A DNA stretch of 64,000 nt from NCBI RefSeq assembly GCF_025499465.1, contig NZ_JAIMCA010000001.1:1-64000 (forward strand). The letters run 5' to 3'. Positions within the stretch are counted from its first letter, which is position 1. Each line of letters begins with the position of its first letter. Made by a program: the position numbers and the translations under genes. Below, piece by piece: positions 15,306 through 23,730 of the stretch. This stretch comes from Allobosea sp. BH3 (GTDB taxonomy: Bacteria > Pseudomonadota > Alphaproteobacteria > Rhizobiales > Beijerinckiaceae). The notes beneath the pieces are model-generated. The model saw only the letters and a list, made by a program, of their open reading frames with translations. It did no database searches and was not told where the DNA came from.

Positions 15306-15810
15306 GGCTGCGCTCGCCTTAGGCGGGAATCTGGGAGACCCGGTCGCCGCCTTCGCCGCTGCGCTGCGCGGCCTTCGCGACCATCCCTCCATCATGCTGA
15401 GGGCGCTCTCCTCGGTCTACCGCACGCCACCTTGGGGCAAGACCGACCAGCCGGAATTCCTCAACATGGCGGCGCTGGTCGAGACGACGCTTGCGCCGGA
15501 GGACCTGCTCGCTCTCTGCCTGGAGCTGGAGCGCGCCGGTGGCCGGGAACGTGGCGAGCGCTGGGGCCCCCGCACGCTCGACATCGACATCCTGACCTAT
15601 GGCGAGCAGGCCATAGACCGTCCCGGTCTCCAGCTCCCACACCCGCGCATCGCCGAGCGCGCCTTCGTGCTGGCCCCGCTGGCGGAGATCATGACCGAAA
15701 GGCTGATCGGCGGACGGGCAGTGAAGGATTTGCTCGAAGCGGTCCAGAACGAAACGATCCGCCGCGACAGCGCCGCGACGGATCGGTTGAAAGCCCTCGT
15801 CGCGAGCTAG
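15295..15810 (+). CDS. folK: 2-amino-4-hydroxy-6-hydroxymethyldihydropteridine diphosphokinase
   Basis: The 171-residue HPPK pyrophosphorylates the pterin made by FolB, giving the FolP substrate. It starts RIEAALALGGNLGDP, the family N-terminus, and carries SSVYRTPPWG, QPEFLNMAALVET and the ATP/Mg motif RWGPRTLDIDIL with the paired acids. A longer frame goes back to 15097 inside folB; GTG 15295 is chosen because it matches the family start and yields the usual overlap for this operon. The stop is one base short of the convergent fabI stop. Confidence 0.96.
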   Translation: MRIEAALALGGNLGDPVAAFAAALRGLRDHPSIMLRALSSVYRTPPWGKTDQPEFLNMAALVETTLAPEDLLALCLELERAGGRERGERWGPRTLDIDILTYGEQAIDRPGLQLPHPRIAERAFVLAPLAEIMTERLIGGRAVKDLLEAVQNETIRRDSAATDRLKALVAS

Positions 15811-15811
15811 C

Positions 15812-16651
15812 TCACTCGCCCTTGTCGAGCGAGATATCCGGCGCGGTCGGCACCTTCATGCCGACGACATGATAACCGGCGTCGACATGCATGATCTCGC
15901 CGGTGATGCCGCGCGACATGTCGGAAACGAGGAACACCGCCGTCTCACCGACTTCTTCGATGGTAACCGTGCGGCGCAGCGGCGAGTTGTATTCGTTCCA
16001 GCGCAGGATGTAGCGGAAATCGCCGATGCCCGAGGCCGCCAGCGTCTTGATCGGGCCGGCCGAGATCGCATTGACGCGGATCTTGGAGGGACCGAGATCG
16101 GCGGCGAGATACTGCACGCTCGACTCGAGCGCGGCCTTGGCGACACCCATGACGTTGTAGTGCGGCATCCATTTTTCGGCGCCGTAATAGGTCAGCGTCA
16201 GCATGGAGCCGCCATCGGTCATCAGCTTCTCTGCGCGCTGGGTGACGGCGGTGAAGGAGTAGCAGGAGATCAGCAGCGACTTGGTGAAGTTCGCCTCGCT
16301 GGTCTCGACATAGCGGCCGGTCAGCTCGTCCTTGTCGGAGAAGGCGATGCAGTGGACGACGAAGTCGAGCTTGCCCCAGAGCTTCTCGATCTCGGCGAAA
16401 ACAGCGTCGATCGTGGCGCCGTCGGTGACGTCGCAATGTCCGACGACATGGCCGCCGAGTTCCTTCGCCAGCGGCTCCACCCGCTTCTTCAGCGCATCGC
16501 CCTGATAGGTGAAGGCCAGCTCAGCGCCGGCATCGGCAGCAGCCTTGGCGATGCCCCAGGCGATGGAGCGGTTGTTCGCGACGCCCATCACGAGCCCGCG
16601 CTTACCCTTGAGAAGGTTGGCGGTCGGCAAAACGGCGCTGGAATCAGGCAT
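15812..16651 (-). CDS. fabI: Enoyl-[acyl-carrier-protein] reductase (NADH)
   Basis: A 279-residue FabI of the short-chain dehydrogenase superfamily that catalyses the last reduction of each fatty-acid elongation cycle. Typical features are KGKRGLVMGVANNRSIAWGI (the FabI form of the nucleotide-binding loop), HCIAFSDKDELTGRY, and TYYGAEKWMPHYNVMGVAKA, which holds the Tyr-x6-Lys active pair. It is the target class of triclosan and isoniazid-like inhibitors. The reading frame runs 28 codons further upstream, through an intergenic palindrome; ATG 16651 is the family start. Downstream of the DnaJ-class gene on the same strand but separated by 116 bases, so probably transcribed separately. Confidence 0.96.
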   Translation of the reverse strand: MPDSSAVLPTANLLKGKRGLVMGVANNRSIAWGIAKAAADAGAELAFTYQGDALKKRVEPLAKELGGHVVGHCDVTDGATIDAVFAEIEKLWGKLDFVVHCIAFSDKDELTGRYVETSEANFTKSLLISCYSFTAVTQRAEKLMTDGGSMLTLTYYGAEKWMPHYNVMGVAKAALESSVQYLAADLGPSKIRVNAISAGPIKTLAASGIGDFRYILRWNEYNSPLRRTVTIEEVGETAVFLVSDMSRGITGEIMHVDAGYHVVGMKVPTAPDISLDKGE

Positions 16652-16698
16652 GGGGAACCCGCGGACTGAACGAGGAGGACGGTCTCTTAGGGCATCGG

Positions 16699-16725
16699 CC
16701 CGAAAAGGGGAACCCGGTTTTCGGG
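16699..16725. repeat. Short intergenic palindrome (CCCGAAAA ... TTTTCGGG)
   Basis: CCCGAAAA (16699-16706) and TTTTCGGG (16718-16725) flank GGGGAACCCGG. This matches a dispersed palindromic unit I recall from many Rhizobiales genomes, here in the fabI upstream gap. Confidence 0.55.
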
Positions 16726-16767
16726 CAGCGTCCACCCCCGATCAACGCGCCATGGCGCGCAGGCGGC

Positions 16768-17709
16768 CTATTCCGTGCGGGCCTTCATCAGTGCCGTGAG
16801 CTCTGCGTCGCTTGCCGGCATCTCGATATCGATGGCGACGAAGAGATCGCCGACCACGCCCTTCTCGCCCTTCAGCCCCTTGCCGCGCAGGCGGAACTGC
16901 TTGGCCGTGCCGGTCATCGGCGGGATCGTCATCTCGACCGCGCCGGTCAGCGTCGGCACATGCAGCGGCCCGCCCAGCACCGCCTTCGACAGCGGCACGG
17001 AAACACGCGTGCGAAGATCGTTGCCATCCACGGTGAAACGCGGATCGGGCTTGATCTTGATGGTCATCAGCACGTCGCCGGTTTCGCCGGAGAACGGGTC
17101 CGTCTGGCCGAGCCCGCGCAGACGCATCACCTTGCCGTCGCCGACGCCCTCGGGAATCGTGATCTCGACCTCGCGCCCGTTCGGCAGCTTGACCCGCCGG
17201 GCGCCGCCGTTGACGACCTGCGCCAATGGCACCTCGATGATGAAGGCCTGCTCCGGCGGCTTCTGCGGCTCGGCCTTGCCGCGCGCGCGCCGGCTCGCCT
17301 CGCCGAAGAGCGAGGAAAAAATGTCGGAGGGATCAAAGCCCGCTTCGGCACTACCCCCGCCGCCCGCGCCCGCGCCGCCACGGCCGAAGGGCGAGCCGCC
17401 CTGGCCGAAATGGAACTCGAAGCCACCATTCCCGGCGCGCCCGCCACGGCCGCCGCCGCCCATGCCCTCGAAACCCTGGAAGCGCGGCTTGCCCTCGCCG
17501 TCGATCTCGCCACGGTCGAACTGCTTGCGCTTGGCCTCGTCGCCCAGAATCTCATAGGCGCCGTTCAACTCGGCGAAGCGGTCCTTTGCCTTGGGGTCGT
17601 CCTGGTTGCGGTCGGGATGCAGTTCCTTGGCGCGGCGGCGGAAAGCCTTCTTGATCTCCGCCTCGTTCGCCCCTCGGGCGACGCCCAGAATCTGATAGGG
17701 ATCGCGCAT
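16768..17709 (-). CDS. DnaJ C-terminal domain protein, CbpA-like co-chaperone
   Basis: The 313-residue protein has an N-terminal J domain (residues ~1-68) with the HPDRN (HPD) motif that stimulates DnaK ATPase. A Gly/Phe-rich linker follows ([15 protein letters not shown]...), then two tandem beta-sandwich substrate-binding domains (for example [20 protein letters not shown] and the terminal [16 protein letters not shown]). The cysteine-rich zinc domain of DnaJ is absent, so it is a type II co-chaperone like CbpA. It is expected to hand unfolded clients to DnaK in the cytoplasm. ATG 17709 is chosen because GAGG lies seven bases upstream; an extra six codons are open before it. Confidence 0.93.
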   Translation of the reverse strand: MRDPYQILGVARGANEAEIKKAFRRRAKELHPDRNQDDPKAKDRFAELNGAYEILGDEAKRKQFDRGEIDGEGKPRFQGFEGMGGGGRGGRAGNGGFEFHFGQGGSPFGRGGAGAGGGGSAEAGFDPSDIFSSLFGEASRRARGKAEPQKPPEQAFIIEVPLAQVVNGGARRVKLPNGREVEITIPEGVGDGKVMRLRGLGQTDPFSGETGDVLMTIKIKPDPRFTVDGNDLRTRVSVPLSKAVLGGPLHVPTLTGAVEMTIPPMTGTAKQFRLRGKGLKGEKGVVGDLFVAIDIEMPASDAELTALMKARTE

Positions 17710-17868
17710 CCAAAAACCTCGTTTCAACGCAAAGCCGGAAGGCCGCCCCCGCAGCGGGCGGCCGACCGCTTACGCCTTATCTGGTGACGCTGTGGCGCGA
17801 ACGCAACACCGGCTGGACGTCCTTCTGCACCTGCCTTGGGACCATGGCAAGCTGGCCGTCAAAAGCCC

Positions 17869-18354
17869 TCAACCCGGCTCCTTCACCGGGCCCATATCTT
17901 TCCAGGGGCTCATGTCCTTGACCACCCATTCCCCTCCGGAGGGGCGACAGGCGGTGCCCTGCAACTTCACCGGCCGAACCTGGGTCTGGATGCTGGCAAT
18001 GAACGCACGGCAGATCTCGTCCGAGCGCAGGAACGGCCCGCCGACCGGGATGAAGGCACCCTTGATGCCGCTCTGGGGGTTGTCCCAGGAGACGGCGGCG
18101 CCATTGCCCTGCGGATCGAGCGCGACGCCCATCGCCCCGTCGGCGCGGCGCAGATCCTCTGGGCCGAGTTCGCTCGCAAGGCCCGCGAGCGCAACCGTCC
18201 GGTCGCCGCCGCGAGCCGGCAGGATGGAGGATGTGGTCATCGATTTCGCGGCGATCTCGTCCTCACCCTTGCCGGACAGGCCGAGCATCGGAAACGAGAC
18301 GGAGCAGCCGGCGCAGAGGAAGGCGAGAGCCGTCGCGGCAGCGAGCGCACGCAT
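17869..18354 (-). CDS. RT0821/Lpp0805-like surface lipoprotein
   Basis: A 161-residue lipoprotein: MRALAAATALAFLCAGC is a signal peptide with lipobox CAGC. The C-terminal half resembles the RT0821/Lpp0805 surface-protein domain common in Alphaproteobacteria, with conserved elements of the type SDEICRAFIASI and LQGTACRPSGGEWVV; its two cysteines could form a disulfide outside the inner membrane. Molecular function is unknown for the family. The frame is open further upstream, but the ATG at 18354 gives the signal peptide directly. It is divergent from pdxH with 121 bases between them. Confidence 0.75.
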   Translation of the reverse strand: MRALAAATALAFLCAGCSVSFPMLGLSGKGEDEIAAKSMTTSSILPARGGDRTVALAGLASELGPEDLRRADGAMGVALDPQGNGAAVSWDNPQSGIKGAFIPVGGPFLRSDEICRAFIASIQTQVRPVKLQGTACRPSGGEWVVKDMSPWKDMGPVKEPG

Positions 18355-18475
18355 GGGCGCTACGCGAAGAGTAAGGCTTTGGAACGAACCCGCCCCTGCC
18401 CTATATAAACCAGCCGCCCCAGAACGGTTCACTATTGCGCTCGCCCAACGCCAGATAACGACCGAGGATTAGACT

Positions 18476-19090
18476 GTGGAACCGTTAACGAGCGGTGACT
18501 TCACCCAGGAAAATGAGCCCTTCATCCTGTTCCAGAATTGGCTGGACGAAGCCACGAAGTCCGAGCCGAACGACCCCAACGGCATGGCGCTCTCGACCGT
18601 CGATGCCGAAGGCCTGCCCAACAGCCGCATGGTTTTGCTGAAGGGCCATGGGCCGGACGGATTCGTCTTCTACACCAACACCGAGAGCCAGAAGGGCCAG
18701 GAACTGCTCGGCCAGCCCAAGGCGGCCGCCCTGTTCCACTGGAAGAGCCTGCGCCGGCAGGTCCGCATCCGTGGCACGGTCACGCTCGTGACCGATGCCG
18801 AATCGGATGACTATTACCAGTCCCGCCCGCGCGACAGCCGCATCGGAGCCTGGGCATCCCAACAGTCGCGCCCGCTGGAGAGCCGCTTCGCGCTCGAGAA
18901 GGCCGTGGCGAAATACGCCGCCAAATATGCGCTGGGCGAGATTCCGCGCCCGTCCTATTGGCGCGGCTTTCGCATTACGCCGGTTTCCATCGAGTTCTGG
19001 AAGGACGGCGCCTTCCGCCTGCATGACCGCATCGTCTTCCGCCGGCCCGCGCCCGGCGAGCCCTGGACGAAGACGCGCCTATACCCTTGA
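18476..19090 (+). CDS. pdxH: Pyridoxamine 5'-phosphate oxidase
   Basis: A 204-residue FMN-dependent oxidase that converts pyridoxamine or pyridoxine 5'-phosphate to PLP. Recognisable parts are PNAMALSTV-type substrate loop ([20 protein letters not shown]), the FMN-binding [13 protein letters not shown] and LRRQVRIRG, the [11 protein letters not shown] segment and the C-terminal [24 protein letters not shown], where Arg and His contact the substrate. GTG 18476 has GAGGA eight bases upstream. The downstream SDR gene begins 14 bases beyond the stop, suggesting co-transcription. PLP made here serves enzymes such as the aminotransferase at 1.4-2.8 kb. Confidence 0.96.
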   Translation: MEPLTSGDFTQENEPFILFQNWLDEATKSEPNDPNGMALSTVDAEGLPNSRMVLLKGHGPDGFVFYTNTESQKGQELLGQPKAAALFHWKSLRRQVRIRGTVTLVTDAESDDYYQSRPRDSRIGAWASQQSRPLESRFALEKAVAKYAAKYALGEIPRPSYWRGFRITPVSIEFWKDGAFRLHDRIVFRRPAPGEPWTKTRLYP

Positions 19091-19104
19091 GGATACCAGC
19101 CCCC

Positions 19105-19881
19105 ATGGCGATGCCTAAGTTCGACTTCCCCAAGACCGAGGCCGGCAAGCGCCCGGTCATGCTGCTGACGGGGGCGAGCCGCGGCATCGGCCACGCCACG
19201 GTGATGCAGTTCGCCATGTCCGGCTGGCGCATCCTGTCCTGCTCGCGCCAGGCCTTCTCGGACAAATGCCCCTGGCCCTCCGGCGCCGAGGATCATGTTC
19301 AGATCGATCTCGGCGACCCCGAGGACACGATGCGCGGCATCGCCGAGATCAAGAAGCGCCTCGCCGCCGAGGGCGGAAAGCTCAATGCGCTGGTCAACAA
19401 TGCCGGCATCTCGCCGAAGGGGCCGAAAGGCGAGCGGCTGGGCGCCGCCACCACCTCCTTCAACGACTGGCACCAGGTCTTCCAGGTCAATTTCTTCGCG
19501 CCGATCATGCTGGCGCGCGGTCTGCTGGACGAACTGACAGCCGCGAAGGGCACCATCGTCAACGTCACCTCGATCGCCGGCTCCCGCGTGCACCCCTTCG
19601 CGGGCGCCGCCTACGCCACCTCGAAGGCCGCGCTCGCCAGCCTCACCCGCGAGATGGCGTCCGATTTCGGCCCTGCCGGCATCCGCGTCAATTCCATCTC
19701 GCCGGGCGAGATCGACACCTCGATCCTCTCGCCCGGCACGGAGAAGATCGTCGCTACCCTGCCGATGCAGCGCCTCGGCAAGCCCGACGAGGTCGCCAAG
19801 GCGATCTATTTCCTCTGCACGGAGGCATCGAGCTACGTCACCGGCTCGGAGCTGCACATCAATGGCGGGCAGCACGTTTGA
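19105..19881 (+). CDS. SDR family oxidoreductase
   Basis: A 258-residue classical short-chain dehydrogenase. The dinucleotide loop is TGASRGIGHA, the structural NNAG motif is present in LNALVNNAGIS, the catalytic Ser lies in NVTSIAGS and the Tyr-x3-Lys pair in YATSKAALA. Substrate and cofactor preference are not evident; the insert KGPKGERLGAATTS after NNAG is longer than in the commonest 3-oxoacyl reductases. An in-frame TTG at 19087 exists, but ATG 19105 lies 12 bases after GAGGA within the pdxH stop region. It is probably co-transcribed with pdxH and followed by a palindromic repeat. Confidence 0.88.
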   Translation: MAMPKFDFPKTEAGKRPVMLLTGASRGIGHATVMQFAMSGWRILSCSRQAFSDKCPWPSGAEDHVQIDLGDPEDTMRGIAEIKKRLAAEGGKLNALVNNAGISPKGPKGERLGAATTSFNDWHQVFQVNFFAPIMLARGLLDELTAAKGTIVNVTSIAGSRVHPFAGAAYATSKAALASLTREMASDFGPAGIRVNSISPGEIDTSILSPGTEKIVATLPMQRLGKPDEVAKAIYFLCTEASSYVTGSELHINGGQHV

Positions 19882-19886
19882 TGCGC

Positions 19887-19934
19887 GAGCATTTTCAAGC
19901 GAAGTGGATACCGGTTCGCGTGAAGAAAATGCGG
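19887..19934. repeat. Rhizobiales-type intergenic palindromic element
   Basis: GCATTTTC (19889-19896) and GAAAATGC (19925-19932) bracket a core reading CGAAGTGG...CCGGTTCG. This is a familiar dispersed palindrome of Rhizobiales genomes, here between the SDR and NUDIX genes; it could act as an RNA hairpin at the 3' end of the pdxH-SDR transcript. Confidence 0.7.
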
Positions 19935-19959
19935 CAAAACACGTTTGGGATAGCGCGCC

Positions 19960-20439
19960 ATGACGGCCGATAGCGGCCAGGTCATCCGCTTCCCGGCCTC
20001 GGGCCGCGCGGCGGGCCGCCCGGTGCTGGCAGCGTCGGTTGCTGTCTTCCGCGACGGCAAGGTGCTGCTGGCGACGCGCACCAAGCCCCCCGCCGACCAG
20101 CTCTGGTCGCTGCCCGGCGGCAAGGTAGAGGCCGGCGAAACGCTGGAACAGGCGGCGCTGCGCGAGCTCGAGGAGGAGGTTGGGGTCACCGCTCGCATCC
20201 TCGGCTTCAACCGCCATGTCGAGATCTTCGGCCGCGACGCCAAAGGCGCCGTGACCCATCACTTCGTCGTCGCCTCTTTCGTCGGTGCGTGGCTTTCCGG
20301 CGAAGCGCGGACGGGTCCGGAGGCCGGCGCCGTGATGTGGGCCGATCCCCTGAAGCTCGGCGGCATCGCGACGACGCGCGAGCTAGGCGACGTGCTGCGC
20401 CGGGCACACAGCCTCATCACGGCAGGCGAGCCGGCATGA
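19960..20439 (+). CDS. NUDIX hydrolase
   Basis: The 159-residue protein has a complete Nudix box, GGKVEAGETLEQAALREL followed by EEEVG, giving the G-x5-E-x7-REL-x-EE-x-G metal-binding helix. The N-terminal beta-strand region (AASVAVFRDGKVLLATRTKP) resembles the ADP-ribose pyrophosphatase/MutT group. It hydrolyses a nucleoside diphosphate linked to another moiety; the actual substrate is unknown. Its stop overlaps the ATG of the next gene by four bases, so the two are translationally coupled. Confidence 0.9.
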   Translation: MTADSGQVIRFPASGRAAGRPVLAASVAVFRDGKVLLATRTKPPADQLWSLPGGKVEAGETLEQAALRELEEEVGVTARILGFNRHVEIFGRDAKGAVTHHFVVASFVGAWLSGEARTGPEAGAVMWADPLKLGGIATTRELGDVLRRAHSLITAGEPA

Positions 20440-20882
20440 CGCGCGCACGCGCCTTCCTCGCTGCGGCGACGGCCCTGCTCCTGCTCGCGCCGATGGCGAC
20501 GCAGGCTCAGCAGCGCGCACAGCCTCCGGCGGCCAAGCCCGCGGAGAAGCCGCCCGAACCGCCGGCGCCGGAGCCGCCCGGCCCTCCCTACGAACCGCAG
20601 CTCCTGCAATTGGCGGAGATCATGGGCTCGCTCGCCTATCTGCGGACGCTCTGCGGCGGTAAGGAGGCGCAGGACTGGCGCAACCGCATGGCGGCACTGG
20701 TCGAGGCCGAGGGCCGCACCCCGCAGCGGCGCGATCGCCTGACCGCCGCCTTCAACCGGGGCTTCAAAGCCTATTCGCTGACGCACCGTGTCTGCACGGA
20801 GGTCAGCCAGGAAGCGTCCACCCGGCTCGCAACCGAAGGCGAGGCGCTGTCGCGGGCACTTGCCGGCCGCTATGGCGGATAG
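20436..20882 (+). CDS. TIGR02301 family protein (secreted, function unknown)
   Basis: A 148-residue protein with a clear Sec signal peptide ending in ATQAQ, a Pro/Ala-rich spacer, and a conserved region starting YEPQLLQLAEIMGSLAYLRTLCG with later FNRGFKAYSLTHRVC. This matches the TIGR02301 group, restricted as far as I know to Rhizobiales and their relatives. The two conserved cysteines (in LCG and RVC) could pair in the periplasm. Translation is coupled to the upstream NUDIX gene; no function is known. The ATG chosen overlaps the upstream stop (ATGA). Confidence 0.8.
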   Translation: MTRARAFLAAATALLLLAPMATQAQQRAQPPAAKPAEKPPEPPAPEPPGPPYEPQLLQLAEIMGSLAYLRTLCGGKEAQDWRNRMAALVEAEGRTPQRRDRLTAAFNRGFKAYSLTHRVCTEVSQEASTRLATEGEALSRALAGRYGG

Positions 20883-21062
20883 GCCACAGCTGTTGCCCGA
20901 ATGCGATTTTGCGCCGAATTCTTCCTGTCGCGTTAACCTTTCCTAAACGCCGCGGTAGCGTCCCGCTCTGGCACGGCTTATGACAGGAGCATAAAGTAAA
21001 CGTCGCGATCCGGAGCATAACCGGCGCGATTCGCATCAAGCAAAGGCCGCAGAGTCCCCTCG

Positions 21063-21332
21063 ATGTCGATTCCGCACGACGATACGATGCTCGACCCGAA
21101 CCTTGCCGAGGACCATGGCGACGCCCGACGCGTCGCCTACGGCTATGTCGAGGACGCCTTCGCCGAGGCGCAGCAGGACGGGCTCGACTCGGATGCGCTG
21201 GCCCATGCCGCGCTGTTCGCGGCGCTGCGCACGCTGGTCGAGACCTATGGCGAGGAGGCCACCGCCCTTTTCGCGGAAAACCTCCCCGAGAAGGTCCGCA
21301 ACGGCGCCTTCACCTGCGGCACGCGGCACTAG
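21063..21332 (+). CDS. Small conserved acidic protein, unknown
   Basis: An 89-residue acidic, probably cytosolic protein, mostly alpha-helical by eye (ARRVAYGYVEDAFAEAQQDG, ALFAALRTLVETYGEEATAL). No signal, membrane segment or catalytic motif is visible. I believe similar small proteins occur next to TIGR02301 genes in related genomes, but I cannot name a family. It overlaps the convergent sigma-factor gene by four bases at the 3' ends. Confidence 0.6.
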   Translation: MSIPHDDTMLDPNLAEDHGDARRVAYGYVEDAFAEAQQDGLDSDALAHAALFAALRTLVETYGEEATALFAENLPEKVRNGAFTCGTRH

Positions 21333-22597
21333 TCTGCTGCCGCCCGGGCCGTCGCGGCCCTTTGCGCCATTAACGCCTGCTCCTTCAAATTGCCCGTCAA
21401 CGCGACCGCCTGCTCGAAGGCTTCCGCCGCCTCGCGATGCCGGCCGAGCTTCGACAGCAGGTCGCCACGCACGCTCGGCAACAGATGGTAGCGCTTGAGC
21501 GCGGGCTCAGCCGCCAGCGCCTCGACCAGTTCCAGGCCCACTGCCGGACCTTCTGCCATCGACACGGCGACGGCCCGGTTCAGCTCGACGATCGGCGATG
21601 GTGTCACGCGGGCGAGGACGCCGTAGAGCGCTGCGATTCGCGCCCAGTCCGTCTCGTCGGCCGTGGGCGCGCGCGCATGGCACGCAGCGAGCGCCGCCTG
21701 CAGCAGATAGGGGCCGGGTGACGAACCGGCGAGCCTCTGCGCCCGCTCCAGCGCCTCGAGGCCGCGCCGGATCAGGAGCCTGTCCCAGCGCGCCCGGTTC
21801 TGGTCGAGCAGCAGGATCGGCTCGCCATCCGGCCCGATCCGGGCTCGCAGCCGGGAAGCCTGCAGCTCCATCAGCGCGATGAGGCCATGCACCTCCGGCT
21901 CCCCCGGCGCCCGCGCCGCCAGGATGCGCCCGAGCCGCAACGCTTCCTCGCACAGTTCGGGACGCACCCAATCCTCGCCGGATGTCGCCGCATAGCCCTC
22001 GTTGAAGATCAGGTAGACGACCTCGAGCACCGAGGCGAGGCGCGCGCCCAGCTCCGGGCCCGAGGGCACCTCATAAGGCACCTTGGCCTCGCTCAAGGTC
22101 TTCTTGGCGCGCACCAGGCGCTGCGCCATCGTCGGCTCCGGCACGAGGAAGGCACGCGCGATCTCCTCCGTCGTCAGCCCGCCGAGCAGCCTGAGCGTCA
22201 GAGCGAGGCGGGCCTCCTGCGACAGGACCGGATGGCAGGCGGTAAAGATCAGCCGGAGCAGGTCGTCACCGACCTCGTCGTCGAGTGCGGCATCGGGACC
22301 CGGCATCGAGCCTTCCCCGTCGATGTCGTGCCCGAGCTCCTCCTGCTTGCGTCGGACCATCGCCTCGTGGCGGACCGCATCGAGCGCACGATGCTTCGCC
22401 ACCTGCATGAGCCAGGCGGCCGGATTGCGCGGCACGCCCTCTTCCGGCCACTGCTTCAGCGCCGCGACCAGCGCGTCCTGCGCCAGCTCCTCGGCCCGGC
22501 CGATATCGCGCGTCAGCCGCGCGAGCCCCGCGATCAGCTTCGGCGCCTCCATGCGCCAGACCGTCTCGACGGTGCGGTGTGCATCGCTTGCCGACAT
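21329..22597 (-). CDS. ECF sigma factor with long C-terminal extension (ECF42-like)
   Basis: The 422-residue protein has sigma region 2 at ~20-85 (TRDIGRAEELAQDALVAAL... WLMQVAKHRALD) and region 4 at ~125-175 (LTLRLLGGLTTEEIARAF, the promoter -35 reader). The remaining ~240 residues form a helical, TPR-like extension containing IFNEGYAAT, LIALMELQASR and ARVTPSPIVELNRAVAV, as in the DUF6596/SigJ-like ECF42 group. In that group no anti-sigma factor is encoded; the extension is thought to control activity, and the targets are neighbouring DGPF/YCII-domain genes. That is exactly the layout here, with two YCII genes directly upstream on the same strand. Confidence 0.92.
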   Translation of the reverse strand: MSASDAHRTVETVWRMEAPKLIAGLARLTRDIGRAEELAQDALVAALKQWPEEGVPRNPAAWLMQVAKHRALDAVRHEAMVRRKQEELGHDIDGEGSMPGPDAALDDEVGDDLLRLIFTACHPVLSQEARLALTLRLLGGLTTEEIARAFLVPEPTMAQRLVRAKKTLSEAKVPYEVPSGPELGARLASVLEVVYLIFNEGYAATSGEDWVRPELCEEALRLGRILAARAPGEPEVHGLIALMELQASRLRARIGPDGEPILLLDQNRARWDRLLIRRGLEALERAQRLAGSSPGPYLLQAALAACHARAPTADETDWARIAALYGVLARVTPSPIVELNRAVAVSMAEGPAVGLELVEALAAEPALKRYHLLPSVRGDLLSKLGRHREAAEAFEQAVALTGNLKEQALMAQRAATARAAAD

Positions 22598-22661
22598 GGG
22601 AGGCGATACACACCATCAGCGGCCCTCGCTGGCAAGCGCAGCGGGTCGCAGTGCCGATCGC

Positions 22662-23084
22662 TCACCCCTGCCCGGACTCGGCCTTGAGACGATCCCACTG
22701 CGCCGCAGTCTCCGGCGTGACCACCTCGCCGAAATCGGCCAACTCGAACAGCGGACGAATCTCGATCTCGGACGGGCCGGGCATCGGGTTGGGGCAGCGC
22801 TTGACCCAGGCGATCGCCTCCTCCAGCGAAGCGCATTCCCAGAGCCAATAGCCCGCGACGAGTTCCTTCGTCTCGACGAAGGGTCCGTCGACCACGGAAC
22901 GCTTCGTGCCGTCGAACTGCACGCGCACGCCCTTGGAGCTGGGATGCAGGCCGTCGCCGCCCTTCATGATGCCGGCTTTCACCAGCTCCTCGTTATAGGC
23001 CATCATCGCTTCCAATAGCTCCGCAGTCGGCGGCGCGCCGGCTTCGCTGTCCTTGGTCGCCTTGACCATCACCATGAAACGCAT
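22662..23084 (-). CDS. YCII/DGPF-domain protein, partner of the ECF sigma factor
   Basis: A 140-residue ferredoxin-like-fold protein. It shows the group's marks: MRFMVMVKATKDSEAG at the start, the GGDGLHPSSKG loop, and the eponymous VDGPF (DGPF) motif, then ETKELVAGYWLWE. The domain is related to the muconolactone-isomerase-like YCII fold; a catalytic role is undemonstrated in this subgroup. Start ATG 23084 is fixed by AAGGAGAG seven bases upstream, so the 15 open codons before it are not used. It lies between the sigma factor (64 bases downstream) and a paralogue. Confidence 0.9.
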   Translation of the reverse strand: MRFMVMVKATKDSEAGAPPTAELLEAMMAYNEELVKAGIMKGGDGLHPSSKGVRVQFDGTKRSVVDGPFVETKELVAGYWLWECASLEEAIAWVKRCPNPMPGPSEIEIRPLFELADFGEVVTPETAAQWDRLKAESGQG

Positions 23085-23165
23085 CGGTTCTCTCCTTGGA
23101 GCACGGGAGATTGAGGCGTTGCCTCGCATCTGCCCGCTTGATTGGGTTTCGGGGTTGTCTCTGGT

Positions 23166-23588
23166 TCAGCCGGCGCGGTTCGCTGTCTCGGCGCGCAGCC
23201 GCTCTTCCTGCTCGCGGAGCGCGGGCGTTATCGCCTCGCCGAAATCCTCCAGCTCGAAGATCGGGCGCAGCTCGATCTCGGTGCCGCCGTCGAAGGGCGC
23301 GCGCTTCAGCCACTCGACAGCCTCGTCGAAGGAGCGAACCTGCCAGATCCAGAAGCCGGCGAGCAGCTCCTTGGTCTCGGCGAAGGGACCGTCGGTGAGT
23401 GTCCGCTGCGAGCCCTGGAAGCGCATGCGCAGTCCTTTCGAGCTCGGATGGAGCCCATCCATCGCCAGCATCACGCCGGCCTTCACCAGCTCCTCGTTAT
23501 AGGCTCCCATTTTGGTCAGCATGTCCGTGCTCGGCATGACGCCGGCTTCGCTGTCCTTGCTGGCCTTGACCAGAACCATCACGCGCAT
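23166..23588 (-). CDS. YCII/DGPF-domain protein, paralogue
   Basis: The same 140-residue length and architecture as its neighbour: MRVMVLVKASKDSEAG, MDGLHPSSKGLRMRF, TDGPFAETKELLAGFWIW. The pair clearly arose by duplication and each has its own AAGGAGA ribosome-binding site. As first gene of the cluster read on the minus strand it should carry the promoter recognised by the ECF42-like sigma factor, if the usual autoregulation applies; I could not single out the promoter by eye. Confidence 0.9.
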   Translation of the reverse strand: MRVMVLVKASKDSEAGVMPSTDMLTKMGAYNEELVKAGVMLAMDGLHPSSKGLRMRFQGSQRTLTDGPFAETKELLAGFWIWQVRSFDEAVEWLKRAPFDGGTEIELRPIFELEDFGEAITPALREQEERLRAETANRAG

Positions 23589-23730
23589 CCGCGTTCTCCT
23601 TGGGTTGGGAGAAACGGGCGTCCGGCAAAGCGCCGAGACCCGTTCTCTGCCTCGACGTCGAACGGGCGCGGCCGGAATCGACACGGCCGCGAATCTTTTT
23701 CGTTTTTTTGCGCGGAGCGTCGCGCGCCGT

